From contig JAIOHL010000038.1 in NCBI GenBank assembly GCA_019913005.1, positions 35,270-99,269 on the forward strand: 64,000 nt of DNA. The letters run 5' to 3'. The number at the start of each line of letters is the position of its first letter. Within the stretch, counting starts at the first letter, position 1. The translations under genes and the position numbers were made by a program. Below the pieces are notes generated by a model, which worked only from the letters and a program-made list of their open reading frames with translations, made no database searches and had not been told where the DNA came from. This DNA comes from Anaerolineae bacterium (lineage in GTDB: Bacteria; Chloroflexota; Anaerolineae; Aggregatilineales; J027). Positions 55,822 through 64,000 of this stretch are shown here, in pieces.

Positions 55822-58800
55822 ATGCAAAAACATCTTGAGATTACCCGTCGGCGGGTTCAGGCTTTCAAGGGCCAACTCGCCGAACGGCTTTATACACAAA
55901 CCGCCCCTGTTAAACTTTCAACTTATGTTGCACCCGGACGCATCACATTCGACGAAGCAATGAGCGGCGACTATCGTCCCTGCCAAATTGGTGAACTTTT
56001 TCGCCCACTCTGGTCAACCCACTGGTTCAAAGTCGAAATTCATATCCCCGCTGAATGGCATAGACAAGAAGTGCATTTACGCTGGGATTCATCTTCAGAA
56101 GCATGTGTCTGGCAGGATGGCGTGCCGCTGCAAGGATTGACGGGTTCAGCACGAACAGGCAGTGGAGACGGTGGTGATCGGCAAAAACCTATCCGCACTA
56201 CCTATTGCCTCACAAAATCCGCGTATGGGGATGAGGCCATCACCCTCTATATTGAAGCTGCGATGAATGGCATGTTTGGCCTGATCAATGGCGACGAATT
56301 TCGTCAACTAGGCCTCTTGCGCCAAGCAGATATTGCGACCTTTGATCGTGATTTATGGGATTTGCTGTGGGATTACACCATCGTCGCAGATATGGCGACC
56401 CACCTACCCTCCAATACACCGCGTGGAGGCCAAGCCCTCTATGCCGCCAACGCCATCGTCAATCAGGTCTATCTGGATAACCCCTCGACATGGCCTGCTG
56501 GACGTGAAATCGCGGCTCAATTTCTGAGTGCCCGCAATGGCGATGGTCAACATAATCTCTCTGCTATCGGTCATGCGCATATTGATACCGCGTGGTTATG
56601 GCCTCTGGCGGAAACGATGCGAAAATGTTACCGCACTTTCTCTACCGTCTTATGTTACATACAAGATTATCCAGATTATAAATTTGTCTGTTCCCAAGCC
56701 CAGCAGTTCGCATGGATGAAGGAACAGCAGCCCGCCCTCTATGCAAAAATCAAGGCGGCGGTGCAAGCAGGTAGCTTTATTCCGGCAGGTGGTTCATGGG
56801 TCGAGCCCGATTGCAACCTCCCCTCCGGCGAATCACTTGTGCGTCAATTTTTATATGGACAGCGTTTTTTCCAGCAGGAATTTGGCATCACCTGTCGAGA
56901 ATTCTGGTTACCCGACACCTTCGGTTATCCGGCGGCCCTACCACAAATTATGCGTGACGCAGGCATCGAATATTTCCTGACACAAAAGCTCTCATGGAAT
57001 CAATTTAACAAGCCCGTTAGCAGCACTTTTATTTGGGAAGGGCTGGATGGCAGTCAGGTCTTAGTACATTTCCCACCTGCCGACACCTACAATGCCGATG
57101 CCCGTGTCCAGCAACTTATATATAACGTCTCCAATTTCAAAGACCATGAACGCGCCAACGAAAGTTATTATCTGTTCGGGTATGGCGACGGCGGTGGCGG
57201 CCCTACCCAAGAAATGCTGGAACAGCTAGCGCGTGTCAAAGATGTAGATGGTCTCCCGCGTGTTGAAATCCGCACACCCCAAGAATTTTTTGAGCGCTGC
57301 AAGGCTGATGCCAAAGATTTGCCTGTTTGGGTCGGTGAACTCTATTTTGAACTGCATCGTGGCACCTATACGACCCAAGCCCGCAACAAACTCAACAATC
57401 GTCGCGCCGAAACCCTGATGCACAACCTCGAATTTCTGGCAGCGATGGCCCATGCGACCAAAGCCGCGCCCTACCCCTCGGCTGAAATTGAGCGCCTGTG
57501 GAAGTTGATTTTGCTCAATCAATTCCACGACATCATCCCCGGCTCGTCCATTCATGAGGTCTATGAAGATTCCGAGCGTGATTATGCGGAAATTTTTGAG
57601 ACGGGCGAGAAGTTACTGAATGAAATCATTGCCGCCTTAATTCCGCCGGGAGATGAGTGGGTTGCAATCAACACAGTAGGCATATTCCGGCCCCACGAGA
57701 TTGTCGAAATACCCGATAAAAATAGAGTTGCGCTTCAAAAAGCGGCCAATGGTAATCCCTTAGCGGTAGTCAGTGTATCTCCAATGGGTTGGTCTACGGT
57801 TGACTTTAGTAAAATTTCTGACGACCAAGTACAAGTATCAGAAGTTGGCGAAAACTTCATTTTGGAGAATAAGCACGTAACTGCCATATTCCGAAAAGAT
57901 GGTCATTTGATTAGTTTGTTTGATAAAACAGCCAACCGGGAAACCATTGAGCAAAATAAACTGGGCAATCATTTTGTTTTGTTTGATGACCATCCCAATG
58001 ACTGGGAAGCATGGGATATGGATGTTTTTCACTTGGAAAAACGCGCAAGGGAGTATGAATCTAGTGGAAATATGAGGATTTTGGAAGCTGGCCCATTACG
58101 CGCCAGTCTTGAATTTGAAATAGCATTAAGCGGGCAAAGTAGCCTCAAACAAGTTATTTCTTTAGACTGTACTTCGGGTTATCTTGAATTTTCCACAGAA
58201 GTAGAATGGCATGAAGATCGAAAGTTTCTCAAAGTTGAGTTTCCATTGAATGTGCGAAATCAGTATGCCACTTACGAAACCCAATATGGCTATATTCAAA
58301 GACCCACCCATTTCAACACTACGTGGGATATAGCACGTTTTGAGGTCTGTGCCCATCTGTGGGCAGATTTATCTGAACCCGGTTTCGGCGTGGCTCTCTT
58401 GAATGACTGCAAATATGGCTATGCCGTACACGGCAATATTATGAGGTTATCTCTCCTACGTTCACCCAAATCACCTGATGACAAAGCTGATATGGGGTAT
58501 CATTCATTTCGATACGCCTTATATCCTCATCAAAAACCCATCTGGGAAGCCGGGATTACTCTTACAAGTCAGATTTTCAATACGCCATTGATTATCCGAA
58601 ATGCGGAATATGAATATAAAGATTCAAGACTTGGCTATTTTGCTACGGAATGGGATGCTGTGAATCTAGATTCGGTCAAAAAAGCCGAAGATTCGGATGC
58701 AGTCATAGTGCGATTGTACGAAGCCAATGGAGAAAGAGGACATTGGGAAATTTCAACCTCCTTACCACTCAAAAAAGTATTCCGTTGCAACTTGTTAGAA

Positions 58801-58896
58801 GAAGTGGAACTGGAACTGGAATGGGCCGGAGCAAATATCCTCCTCAATTTCACCCCATTCCAGATTATTACGCTTAAACTCGAACTAGACATCTAG
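55822..58896 (+). CDS. GH38 family alpha-mannosidase
   Basis: A 1024-residue glycoside hydrolase. The zinc-site His/Asp motif is HAHIDTAWLWP (His251, His253, Asp255) and the nucleophile is Asp365 in WLPDTFGYPAALP. A further conserved segment is LNQFHDIIPGSSIHEVYEDS. The remaining C-terminal ~400 residues are beta-sandwich domains of the GH38 type. No signal peptide is visible, so it probably acts in the cytoplasm on imported mannosides. It starts 1 nt after the preceding stop with no clear ribosome site, so translation is probably coupled. Its end overlaps the convergent oxidoreductase by 12 nt. Confidence 0.93.
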   Translation: MQKHLEITRRRVQAFKGQLAERLYTQTAPVKLSTYVAPGRITFDEAMSGDYRPCQIGELFRPLWSTHWFKVEIHIPAEWHRQEVHLRWDSSSEACVWQDGVPLQGLTGSARTGSGDGGDRQKPIRTTYCLTKSAYGDEAITLYIEAAMNGMFGLINGDEFRQLGLLRQADIATFDRDLWDLLWDYTIVADMATHLPSNTPRGGQALYAANAIVNQVYLDNPSTWPAGREIAAQFLSARNGDGQHNLSAIGHAHIDTAWLWPLAETMRKCYRTFSTVLCYIQDYPDYKFVCSQAQQFAWMKEQQPALYAKIKAAVQAGSFIPAGGSWVEPDCNLPSGESLVRQFLYGQRFFQQEFGITCREFWLPDTFGYPAALPQIMRDAGIEYFLTQKLSWNQFNKPVSSTFIWEGLDGSQVLVHFPPADTYNADARVQQLIYNVSNFKDHERANESYYLFGYGDGGGGPTQEMLEQLARVKDVDGLPRVEIRTPQEFFERCKADAKDLPVWVGELYFELHRGTYTTQARNKLNNRRAETLMHNLEFLAAMAHATKAAPYPSAEIERLWKLILLNQFHDIIPGSSIHEVYEDSERDYAEIFETGEKLLNEIIAALIPPGDEWVAINTVGIFRPHEIVEIPDKNRVALQKAANGNPLAVVSVSPMGWSTVDFSKISDDQVQVSEVGENFILENKHVTAIFRKDGHLISLFDKTANRETIEQNKLGNHFVLFDDHPNDWEAWDMDVFHLEKRAREYESSGNMRILEAGPLRASLEFEIALSGQSSLKQVISLDCTSGYLEFSTEVEWHEDRKFLKVEFPLNVRNQYATYETQYGYIQRPTHFNTTWDIARFEVCAHLWADLSEPGFGVALLNDCKYGYAVHGNIMRLSLLRSPKSPDDKADMGYHSFRYALYPHQKPIWEAGITLTSQIFNTPLIIRNAEYEYKDSRLGYFATEWDAVNLDSVKKAEDSDAVIVRLYEANGERGHWEISTSLPLKKVFRCNLLEEVELELEWAGANILLNFTPFQIITLKLELDI

Positions 58897-59973
58897 CTGT
58901 CGAGCAGGCAACCCTACAGGCAAGGCGGCAGGTCGAGCGCAGGTACTCTGAACTTCGACGTGTCGCCCACTGTGGGACGATTCATCAAAGCAGTGCATCA
59001 CATCCAGCACATGATAAGCCAATTCACCACTGGCCCGATGAGTGCGACCTGTCCGCAGTGCATAGGCCATATCCGCCAAACCGATGCCACGTTTCCAATC
59101 ATCGCCATGAGATAGAGGCTGCTGCTGCCACCCTTCCCCGCCCTGCTGGAACATCAACACCTTGTTTTCGTAGCCATTAGGATCAGGCACATAGAGCGAT
59201 CCCGCCGCGCCGTAAACTTCCATGCGTGGCAGTTGGTGTTTCCAAATGTCAAAGCTGTTGATAAGGGTCGCAATCGCCCCCGACTGAAATTCCAGCGTCC
59301 CGGCGACATGCGTAGCAATCTGTACCAGAATTTTGTGCCCATCTTTGGCAACCCGTTCAGGGAAAGAAGCCCGTGTAATCGCCGCCACCCGTTTGACTGG
59401 CCCTAACAAATTGACCAAACAAGTGATGTAGTATGGCCCCATGTCAAACAGCGGCCCGCCCCCCACCTGATAGAAGAAATCAGGATTGGGATGCCAGCTT
59501 TCCGGGCCATGTCCCATCATAAACGCCACCGCCGCGACGGGTTGCCCAATACAGCCATCATCAATCAATTTCCGGCAGGTCTGGTGTGGCCCGAATAAAA
59601 AGGTATCTGGCGCACATCCCACCAATAGGCCCTTATCTTTCGCCGTTTGGACAACCTTATAGCCATCTTCGCGGCTGACCGCCAACGGTTTTTCTGAATA
59701 GGGATGTTTGCCCGCTGCGATAATCGTCAAACTGACATCGGCATGTACCGCCGGGATGGTCAAATTGATGACAAATTCGATGTCCGGGTCGGCCAGCATC
59801 TCATCTACTGTCAGCGCTTTGGGGATATTGTGTTCTTTGGCGGCAGCGGCGGCCTTATCCATATCCATATCGGCGCAGGCCACCAAGTCCAAAATATCGA
59901 AGGCCCGACAGCCATTGATATAGGCTGGACTGATGTTGCCCGTCCCGATAATCCCAACCTTAACCTTTTCCAT
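58885..59973 (-). CDS. Gfo/Idh/MocA family oxidoreductase
   Basis: A 362-residue NAD(P)-dependent dehydrogenase. The N-terminal Rossmann motif is KVGIIGTGNISPAYINGC, the substrate motif is HPYSEKPLAVSREDGY and the C-terminal sheet includes GGPLFDMGPYYI. These enzymes oxidise sugar or inositol C-OH groups. Its start overlaps the stop of the sugar isomerase/epimerase gene by 14 nt, so the two form an operon and probably act in one sugar or polyol catabolic step. The substrate is unknown. Confidence 0.9.
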   Translation of the reverse strand: MEKVKVGIIGTGNISPAYINGCRAFDILDLVACADMDMDKAAAAAKEHNIPKALTVDEMLADPDIEFVINLTIPAVHADVSLTIIAAGKHPYSEKPLAVSREDGYKVVQTAKDKGLLVGCAPDTFLFGPHQTCRKLIDDGCIGQPVAAVAFMMGHGPESWHPNPDFFYQVGGGPLFDMGPYYITCLVNLLGPVKRVAAITRASFPERVAKDGHKILVQIATHVAGTLEFQSGAIATLINSFDIWKHQLPRMEVYGAAGSLYVPDPNGYENKVLMFQQGGEGWQQQPLSHGDDWKRGIGLADMAYALRTGRTHRASGELAYHVLDVMHCFDESSHSGRHVEVQSTCARPAALPVGLPARQLDV

Positions 59974-60721
59974 GAGCGAGGCCCTTTCCGGTCAAATAGG
60001 TATAGCTCTTTTGAATGGCTTCGACCATATCCGTCGCACATTCATCTAATTCCACCACCATCCACTTGACATTGCCTGCACTGGCTTTGACAATCGCGGC
60101 GAAATCGAGTGTCCCCTCCCCTACCGCGACCATCGGCACACCTCGACGGCCCTCGCCATCTTTGATATGCAGCAGCGGCGAACGTGCCCCAAATTTCCGC
60201 ACGATTTCCACCGGATCGGCATTGCCCGCCTTGACCCAATACGTGTCAATTTCAAATGTCACGGCTGGGTTAGTCAGTTCAAACATCCACTCCAGTGCGT
60301 TTTTGCCCTCAAATACGTTGGCGGGTTCAAATTCGTGGTTATGATACCCAACCGTAATGCCATGTGGTTTTAGGAGCGCATTGGACTGATTGAGTTGTTC
60401 ACACACCGCCTTGACGCCATCCAACGTTTTAAAATTATCCGGGGATAGCCACGGCACATTCATAATCGTCGCGCCATAGGCTCCTAATGTATCCAATAAT
60501 TTATTTTTGTTCTCTGGGGTCGCTATTGCCCCGTGAATCGCCAACACGGTTAGGCCTAGTTCACGAAACAGCTTGTTGGCTTGTTCGACCTTATCGGCCA
60601 TTCCACCATAGGGTTCAACACCGATATACCCCATCGCGGCGATTTTACGAATCGTGCCTTCAAAATCCTGCGTAAGTTCATTGCGTAGACTGTAAAGCTG
60701 TACGCCTATTGGTGCAGTCAT
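59960..60721 (-). CDS. Sugar phosphate isomerase/epimerase (AP endonuclease 2 TIM-barrel)
   Basis: A 253-residue xylose-isomerase-like TIM barrel. The start VQLYSLRNELTQDFEGTIRK, IAAMGYIGVEPYGG, GYHNHEFEP with metal-binding His and Glu, and ALEWMFELTNPAVTFEIDTYW are typical of the hydroxypyruvate isomerase/tagatose-epimerase/IolE-like group. It is coupled to the oxidoreductase gene and overlaps the VanZ-like gene by 4 nt. Confidence 0.9.
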   Translation of the reverse strand: MTAPIGVQLYSLRNELTQDFEGTIRKIAAMGYIGVEPYGGMADKVEQANKLFRELGLTVLAIHGAIATPENKNKLLDTLGAYGATIMNVPWLSPDNFKTLDGVKAVCEQLNQSNALLKPHGITVGYHNHEFEPANVFEGKNALEWMFELTNPAVTFEIDTYWVKAGNADPVEIVRKFGARSPLLHIKDGEGRRGVPMVAVGEGTLDFAAIVKASAGNVKWMVVELDECATDMVEAIQKSYTYLTGKGLAHGKG

Positions 60722-61161
60722 TTTATGCCACCTTTATCCTTTTGTAATTGATATAAAATCCACCTTGCCCCCAGCAGTACCCCGGCGCCATTGGCAAGAA
60801 AATCCAACCATGACATACCCCGCCCTTCAATCCAATGCTGGCTTGCTTCCACACTCATCCCAAATAGAAAACACAGGAGGGTCACACCTTTTAACACCGT
60901 CATAGTGGGATAATAACTTGACCCTACCCAGTGCCACAGCACCACCAATACTGTAAACATCACCAAGTGTCCGATTGCATCCGTGATCTCCGTCCCCCCT
61001 GCCATCTTGGACACCCATGAAACATTTTGGTTATTCCCGGTCGAAAGTGTCATATAAAGGATGATAAGTGTCCATCCTAGAGGAACGAGCCAGCGAACGG
61101 GTGGTGGTAAGCGATTGGCGAGAGTCAAAATAGCCCTCAATTGAATGGCGAGACAACCCAT
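60718..61161 (-). CDS. VanZ-like integral membrane protein
   Basis: A 147-residue membrane protein with four predicted helices. The VanZ signature is seen in TDAIGHLVMFTVLVVL and in the C-terminal RGMSWLDFLANGAGVLLG (Asp and Asn in the last helix). VanZ proteins are linked to teicoplanin resistance and surface processes, but most have no known function. It shares the operon with the downstream sugar genes by a 4-nt overlap. Confidence 0.82.
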   Translation of the reverse strand: MGCLAIQLRAILTLANRLPPPVRWLVPLGWTLIILYMTLSTGNNQNVSWVSKMAGGTEITDAIGHLVMFTVLVVLWHWVGSSYYPTMTVLKGVTLLCFLFGMSVEASQHWIEGRGMSWLDFLANGAGVLLGARWILYQLQKDKGGIK

Positions 61162-61222
61162 TAATTGTATGCCCCTTCTCTCAACTCATCAATTGCGATT
61201 GGCAGGCTATCCCAAAATTGCT

Positions 61223-61251
61223 TTGACAATTCCAAAATCCACCTATATAAT
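61223..61251 (+). promoter_or_regulatory. Consensus sigma-70 promoter of the znuA-like gene
   Basis: TTGACA (61223-61228) and TATAAT (61246-61251) match consensus exactly with a 17-nt spacer, in a 139-nt divergent intergenic region. The gene starts at 61301 with ribosome site GGGAGGA. Confidence 0.9.
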
Positions 61252-61261
61252 GCCACATAAT

Positions 61262-61276
61262 TGATACAAAGTATCA
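61262..61276 (+). promoter_or_regulatory. Palindromic operator over the znuA transcription start
   Basis: TGATAC-AAA-GTATCA is a perfect inverted repeat, beginning 10 nt after the -10 box. Position and symmetry fit a repressor site. In this context a metal-responsive regulator (Zur, MntR or DtxR type) is likely; which one is not determined from sequence. Confidence 0.7.
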
Positions 61277-61300
61277 CTATCATATTCTCTGGGAGGAAAT

Positions 61301-62425
61301 ATGCTCAAGTTCGTTTCGCAGTTGTGGATGGTTGCTTTAACCGCCATAATCTTGTTAAATCTTAAAATACCCGCCCCCACGACTTATGCCCAAGAAAATC
61401 GGCTCTCGATCATTGGCAGCACGACCATGATCGCCGATGTCGTTGGCCGAGTAGCGGGGGATGCCGCTGATGTCACACCACTCATGGGTTATGGCGTTGA
61501 TCCCCATGCTTATGAACCAAGCGCCCAAGATATTGTGGCCCTTGATGAAGCCGATGTGGTGTTTATCAATGGCGCAAATTTTGAAGAAGGGTTAATCGCC
61601 ATTCTTGAAGAAGCCGCCCCCGAAAATTTGGTCACGATTTCCGACTGCGTAGCCATCTTACCATTTGGATCGAATGAAAATCCTATAGACGCAATCCCTA
61701 CTGACGACATGAGTAGTATCGCTGATCAATGTGCCTCCCATTTCGAAACCCTTGCAGCATTAGGAGTAGAGGTCAATCAGGGCAGCACGCTCGAAAATGG
61801 CACTGAACCGCTTGGATTACTGTATGAAACCAACTGCACGGCAGGCCATCACGATGATTCTGCCGATACCGAGTCCGGCCACGAAGAAGGTAACTGCGAT
61901 CCCCATCTGTGGACGGATGTACGAAATGTGATGTTATGGACGCTTATGGCGCGGGATGTACTCAGCGAAGCCGACCCTGCCAATGCTGCCATCTATGCCA
62001 CCAACGCCGACGCCTACCTTGTGGAATTGGTCGCGCTGGATGCCGAAATTGCAGGTTTATTGGCCTCAGTGCCACAGGAAAACCGTGTCCTGATCACCAA
62101 TCACGAAACACTAGGTTATCTCGCCGCCCGTTACGGCTATCAAATTGTAGGTTCCATCATCCCGGGCGGTGGTACAGCCAATGAACCTTCCGCTGAAGAT
62201 GTTGCTGCCCTCATCGAAACCGTGCTCGATTACGGTGTACCTGCCATTTTTACCGAAAATACCGTCAATGCTGCCCTTGCCGAACAAATTGCGGCTGAAA
62301 CAGGCGCATCCGTTTATCAACTGTACAGTGACTCACTCACCGATGCCGATGGCCCCGCCCACACCTATATTGACTACATGCGGGCCAATGCCACTGCGAT
62401 CATGACCGCGTTAACGGAAAAATAA
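61301..62425 (+). CDS. znuA: Metal ABC transporter substrate-binding protein (ZnuA/cluster 9)
   Basis: A 374-residue secreted solute-binding protein with a signal peptide (residues 1-30). Metal ligands of cluster 9 proteins are visible: His69 in VDPHAYEPS, His in CDPHLWTDV, His in TNHETLGY and an acidic residue in the C-terminal lobe. An acidic, histidine-bearing loop (GHHDDSADTESGHEEG) lies just before the second ligand, as in zinc-specific members. No ABC permease or ATPase is adjacent, so partners are encoded elsewhere. A strong promoter and palindromic operator precede it, indicating metal-controlled expression. Confidence 0.9.
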   Translation: MLKFVSQLWMVALTAIILLNLKIPAPTTYAQENRLSIIGSTTMIADVVGRVAGDAADVTPLMGYGVDPHAYEPSAQDIVALDEADVVFINGANFEEGLIAILEEAAPENLVTISDCVAILPFGSNENPIDAIPTDDMSSIADQCASHFETLAALGVEVNQGSTLENGTEPLGLLYETNCTAGHHDDSADTESGHEEGNCDPHLWTDVRNVMLWTLMARDVLSEADPANAAIYATNADAYLVELVALDAEIAGLLASVPQENRVLITNHETLGYLAARYGYQIVGSIIPGGGTANEPSAEDVAALIETVLDYGVPAIFTENTVNAALAEQIAAETGASVYQLYSDSLTDADGPAHTYIDYMRANATAIMTALTEK

Positions 62426-62468
62426 CCTACCCATGCCCTATCAGTAATTTGTCCTATGATAGGGCTTT

Positions 62469-64000
62469 CTATTCACAGGGCTGACCATTCGGGTCATATT
62501 TAAGCCACATAGATCGGATTTTGATGCTGTTATCCGGGTGAGTAGCCGCCCCAACAGGGTCAATACGCAGGGTATCAATCATGCCATCCCACTCAGGGTT
62601 CAATTCCTTAAAATTAACCTCATAAAGGTGCATCTCGCTGTCATAGGGTTGCTCGACTCGCACCGATCTTGCTTCTGATAATTCTTGACCGGGGGCTGCA
62701 AAATAGACCTGCAGCACGCGCTCACCCGGCCCAACATCAAATGAAACGGCCATTTCTACAATCAGTTCCGGGTACATCGCTGCACAAACATTCATCGCGG
62801 TCTGCATCAAGCTGGGGTCATTAGAAGCCTGTCCATCCCACATCCCATTACCCCAAACGTAATCATCCAAAAAGCCAAAAGAAAACATCTTGGGTATGTC
62901 AAATACATAATCATTCGGGCCGGGAGTCAGGGTGGGGTCATAACGGTGAAAAAACACATAGGTGGTATGTTCACCTTCATAGTAGGCATTCGGGAAATAG
63001 GTCTCCCAGAGGCTCGCCATCGAGGTAATTGAATAGTCCAAATACTGATAGCTGTTGATCCACCAATCGGGGTTAGCGGCTAGAAATGGCCCACTGAAAT
63101 TATAGGATTCGCGTATGGGTTCAAATAGTTCAGGATTGGTTAATCCCAATAAGTCAATGATTTCCCGATCCGTATACCAGTTAAGGTATCCAACTTCATA
63201 ATAGGCGATGGTGCTGTCGGGGTCAGTATGCGCGTTCAACCACTCAGACAGCGATTTATAGTCGGCGTGTTTTGTGCCGTCCAATCGCTCCTTCGGGATC
63301 GTATGCTCATATCCGTTATAGGTCACAACAACCAAACAAAACATTGCCAGCACAACCCCAATCGGCTGTAATCTTGAGATTTTGGCTTCCTTACTAGCCC
63401 AACGAAAAAGATTGGGGAGCGAACCGATACATAATCCGGCAAAAACGGTGACAATAAACTGAATAGGGGCAATATACCAAGCATAGTTGGGAACACTCAG
63501 CACAGAATAGCCCAGAATAAAGATGACCATCCAATAGAATAACAAAAGGAGTTTGCGACGATATAAAAACGCATACACCAGACCCAGCGCCGCCACCACA
63601 ATCCACAGGCTAATATCCCCAATACCCGTTTCAATCTTACCGATTGGCGACCAATCAGCCAGCGAAGGCAGAATCCCCGACGCAAAATTGGCATGAGTGT
63701 CTAAATAGACGACTTGGGCAATCTTAGCCTGAAATGTATTGGGTAGAACAACGCCAACGGTACTTAATGCGAAAATGGCCCACACCAAAAACACCAAGCC
63801 AAAGCCTATCGCCATTTTCAACAACCGCTCAATCGCTGGGCGATACGCCAAAAGCCCTTGATTGGTAGGCACAAGGAAAAACTCGTAAAGCGCAAAAGCG
63901 ACCAGCAGTAGAACCCCTTCGCCGCGAGTTAGAAACAACAGGCCAATACAAAGCCCTGTCCATAGATCATGTTTGCTTGTATAGAGCATCAAAGATAGGG
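62469..64000 (-). CDS. Glycosyltransferase-39-like membrane protein, 5' end outside the window
   Basis: At least 510 residues, open to the right edge. The first half has about seven hydrophobic helices (LWTGLCIGLLFLTRGEGVLLL, FLVWAIFALSTVGVV, YSVLSVPNYAWY) resembling the membrane core of PMT/Arnt-type glycosyltransferases. The C-terminal ~300 residues form a soluble extracytoplasmic domain with Trp/Tyr-rich beta strands (DSTIAYYEVGYLNWYTDREI). No conserved catalytic Asp-Glu motif is visible in the part present, so the family call is tentative. Starts within the window (TTG 63992 or the following ATG) would truncate the membrane core. Confidence 0.65.
   Translation of the reverse strand, partial: LSLMLYTSKHDLWTGLCIGLLFLTRGEGVLLLVAFALYEFFLVPTNQGLLAYRPAIERLLKMAIGFGLVFLVWAIFALSTVGVVLPNTFQAKIAQVVYLDTHANFASGILPSLADWSPIGKIETGIGDISLWIVVAALGLVYAFLYRRKLLLLFYWMVIFILGYSVLSVPNYAWYIAPIQFIVTVFAGLCIGSLPNLFRWASKEAKISRLQPIGVVLAMFCLVVVTYNGYEHTIPKERLDGTKHADYKSLSEWLNAHTDPDSTIAYYEVGYLNWYTDREIIDLLGLTNPELFEPIRESYNFSGPFLAANPDWWINSYQYLDYSITSMASLWETYFPNAYYEGEHTTYVFFHRYDPTLTPGPNDYVFDIPKMFSFGFLDDYVWGNGMWDGQASNDPSLMQTAMNVCAAMYPELIVEMAVSFDVGPGERVLQVYFAAPGQELSEARSVRVEQPYDSEMHLYEVNFKELNPEWDGMIDTLRIDPVGAATHPDNSIKIRSMWLKYDPNGQPCE

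Overview
The window looks like a chromosomal segment of a Chloroflexota-type bacterium, probably Anaerolineae-like; this is an inference. The pointers are intermediate GC, a C5-type haem cluster that ends in the coproporphyrin-dependent branch, kelch and PQQ-type propeller proteins, LysM lipoproteins, giant CSLREA/Calx-beta surface proteins and TPR-CHAT proteins. No rRNA, prophage, insertion sequence or CRISPR array was seen.

Layout. 0-6 kb: an edge-truncated CBM48-like protein, a LysM lipoprotein, a secreted PQQ-type propeller, murJ and an unknown propeller-like protein. 6.2-10.8 kb: an Hsp70-like protein, a HEAT/zinc-ribbon protein and an esterase run together, followed by a thiolase-fold protein that has no cysteine. 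10.8-12 kb: two tandem paralogous genes of unknown function. 12.2-20.1 kb: a GAF-GAF histidine kinase; a GT2 / polyprenyl-phosphate sugar transferase / M20 peptidase operon; a phosphoesterase; and a DHH-type pyrophosphatase. 20.2-33.1 kb: a collinear minus-strand haem block, running chdC-Rieske fusion, cpfC, radical SAM (AhbD/NirJ-like), hemA, hemC, hemD, hemB, hemE, cgoX/hemY, hemL, MFS transporter. Most of these genes overlap by an ATGA, and together they cover every step from glutamyl-tRNA to haem b. 33.5-40.1 kb: a four-gene minus-strand module of ECF-like sigma factor, soluble double-ZAS putative anti-sigma, TPR-CHAT caspase-like protease and a cytoplasmic subtilase. 40.4-44.5 kb: tRNA-Lys, a cytochrome c-like lipoprotein, a kelch protein, a tandem cyclase-fold protein, mgsA and a zinc-ribbon protein. 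44.7-54.6 kb: a 3314-residue Calx-beta repeat surface protein with a strong terminator. 55-62.4 kb: a small secreted protein, a GH38 alpha-mannosidase, a Gfo/Idh/MocA oxidoreductase, a sugar isomerase/epimerase, a VanZ-like protein and an orphan ZnuA-type metal-binding protein behind a near-consensus promoter with an operator. The right edge cuts a multi-membrane GT39-like protein.

Main points of interest. (1) The sigma / ZAS / TPR-CHAT / subtilase module looks like a protease-gated transcription switch, similar in logic to the CASP-sigma branch of type III-E CRISPR but with no CRISPR components here. (2) The coproheme decarboxylase ChdC is fused to a Rieske domain, next to a radical SAM protein that may catalyse the same terminal step without oxygen or peroxide. 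(3) Each of the two haem transcription units has four tandem 10-bp direct repeats with the same consensus upstream of it. (4) HemA carries a cysteine-rich C-terminal tail. (5) The thiolase-like protein has Asp in place of its nucleophilic Cys and contains no Cys at all.
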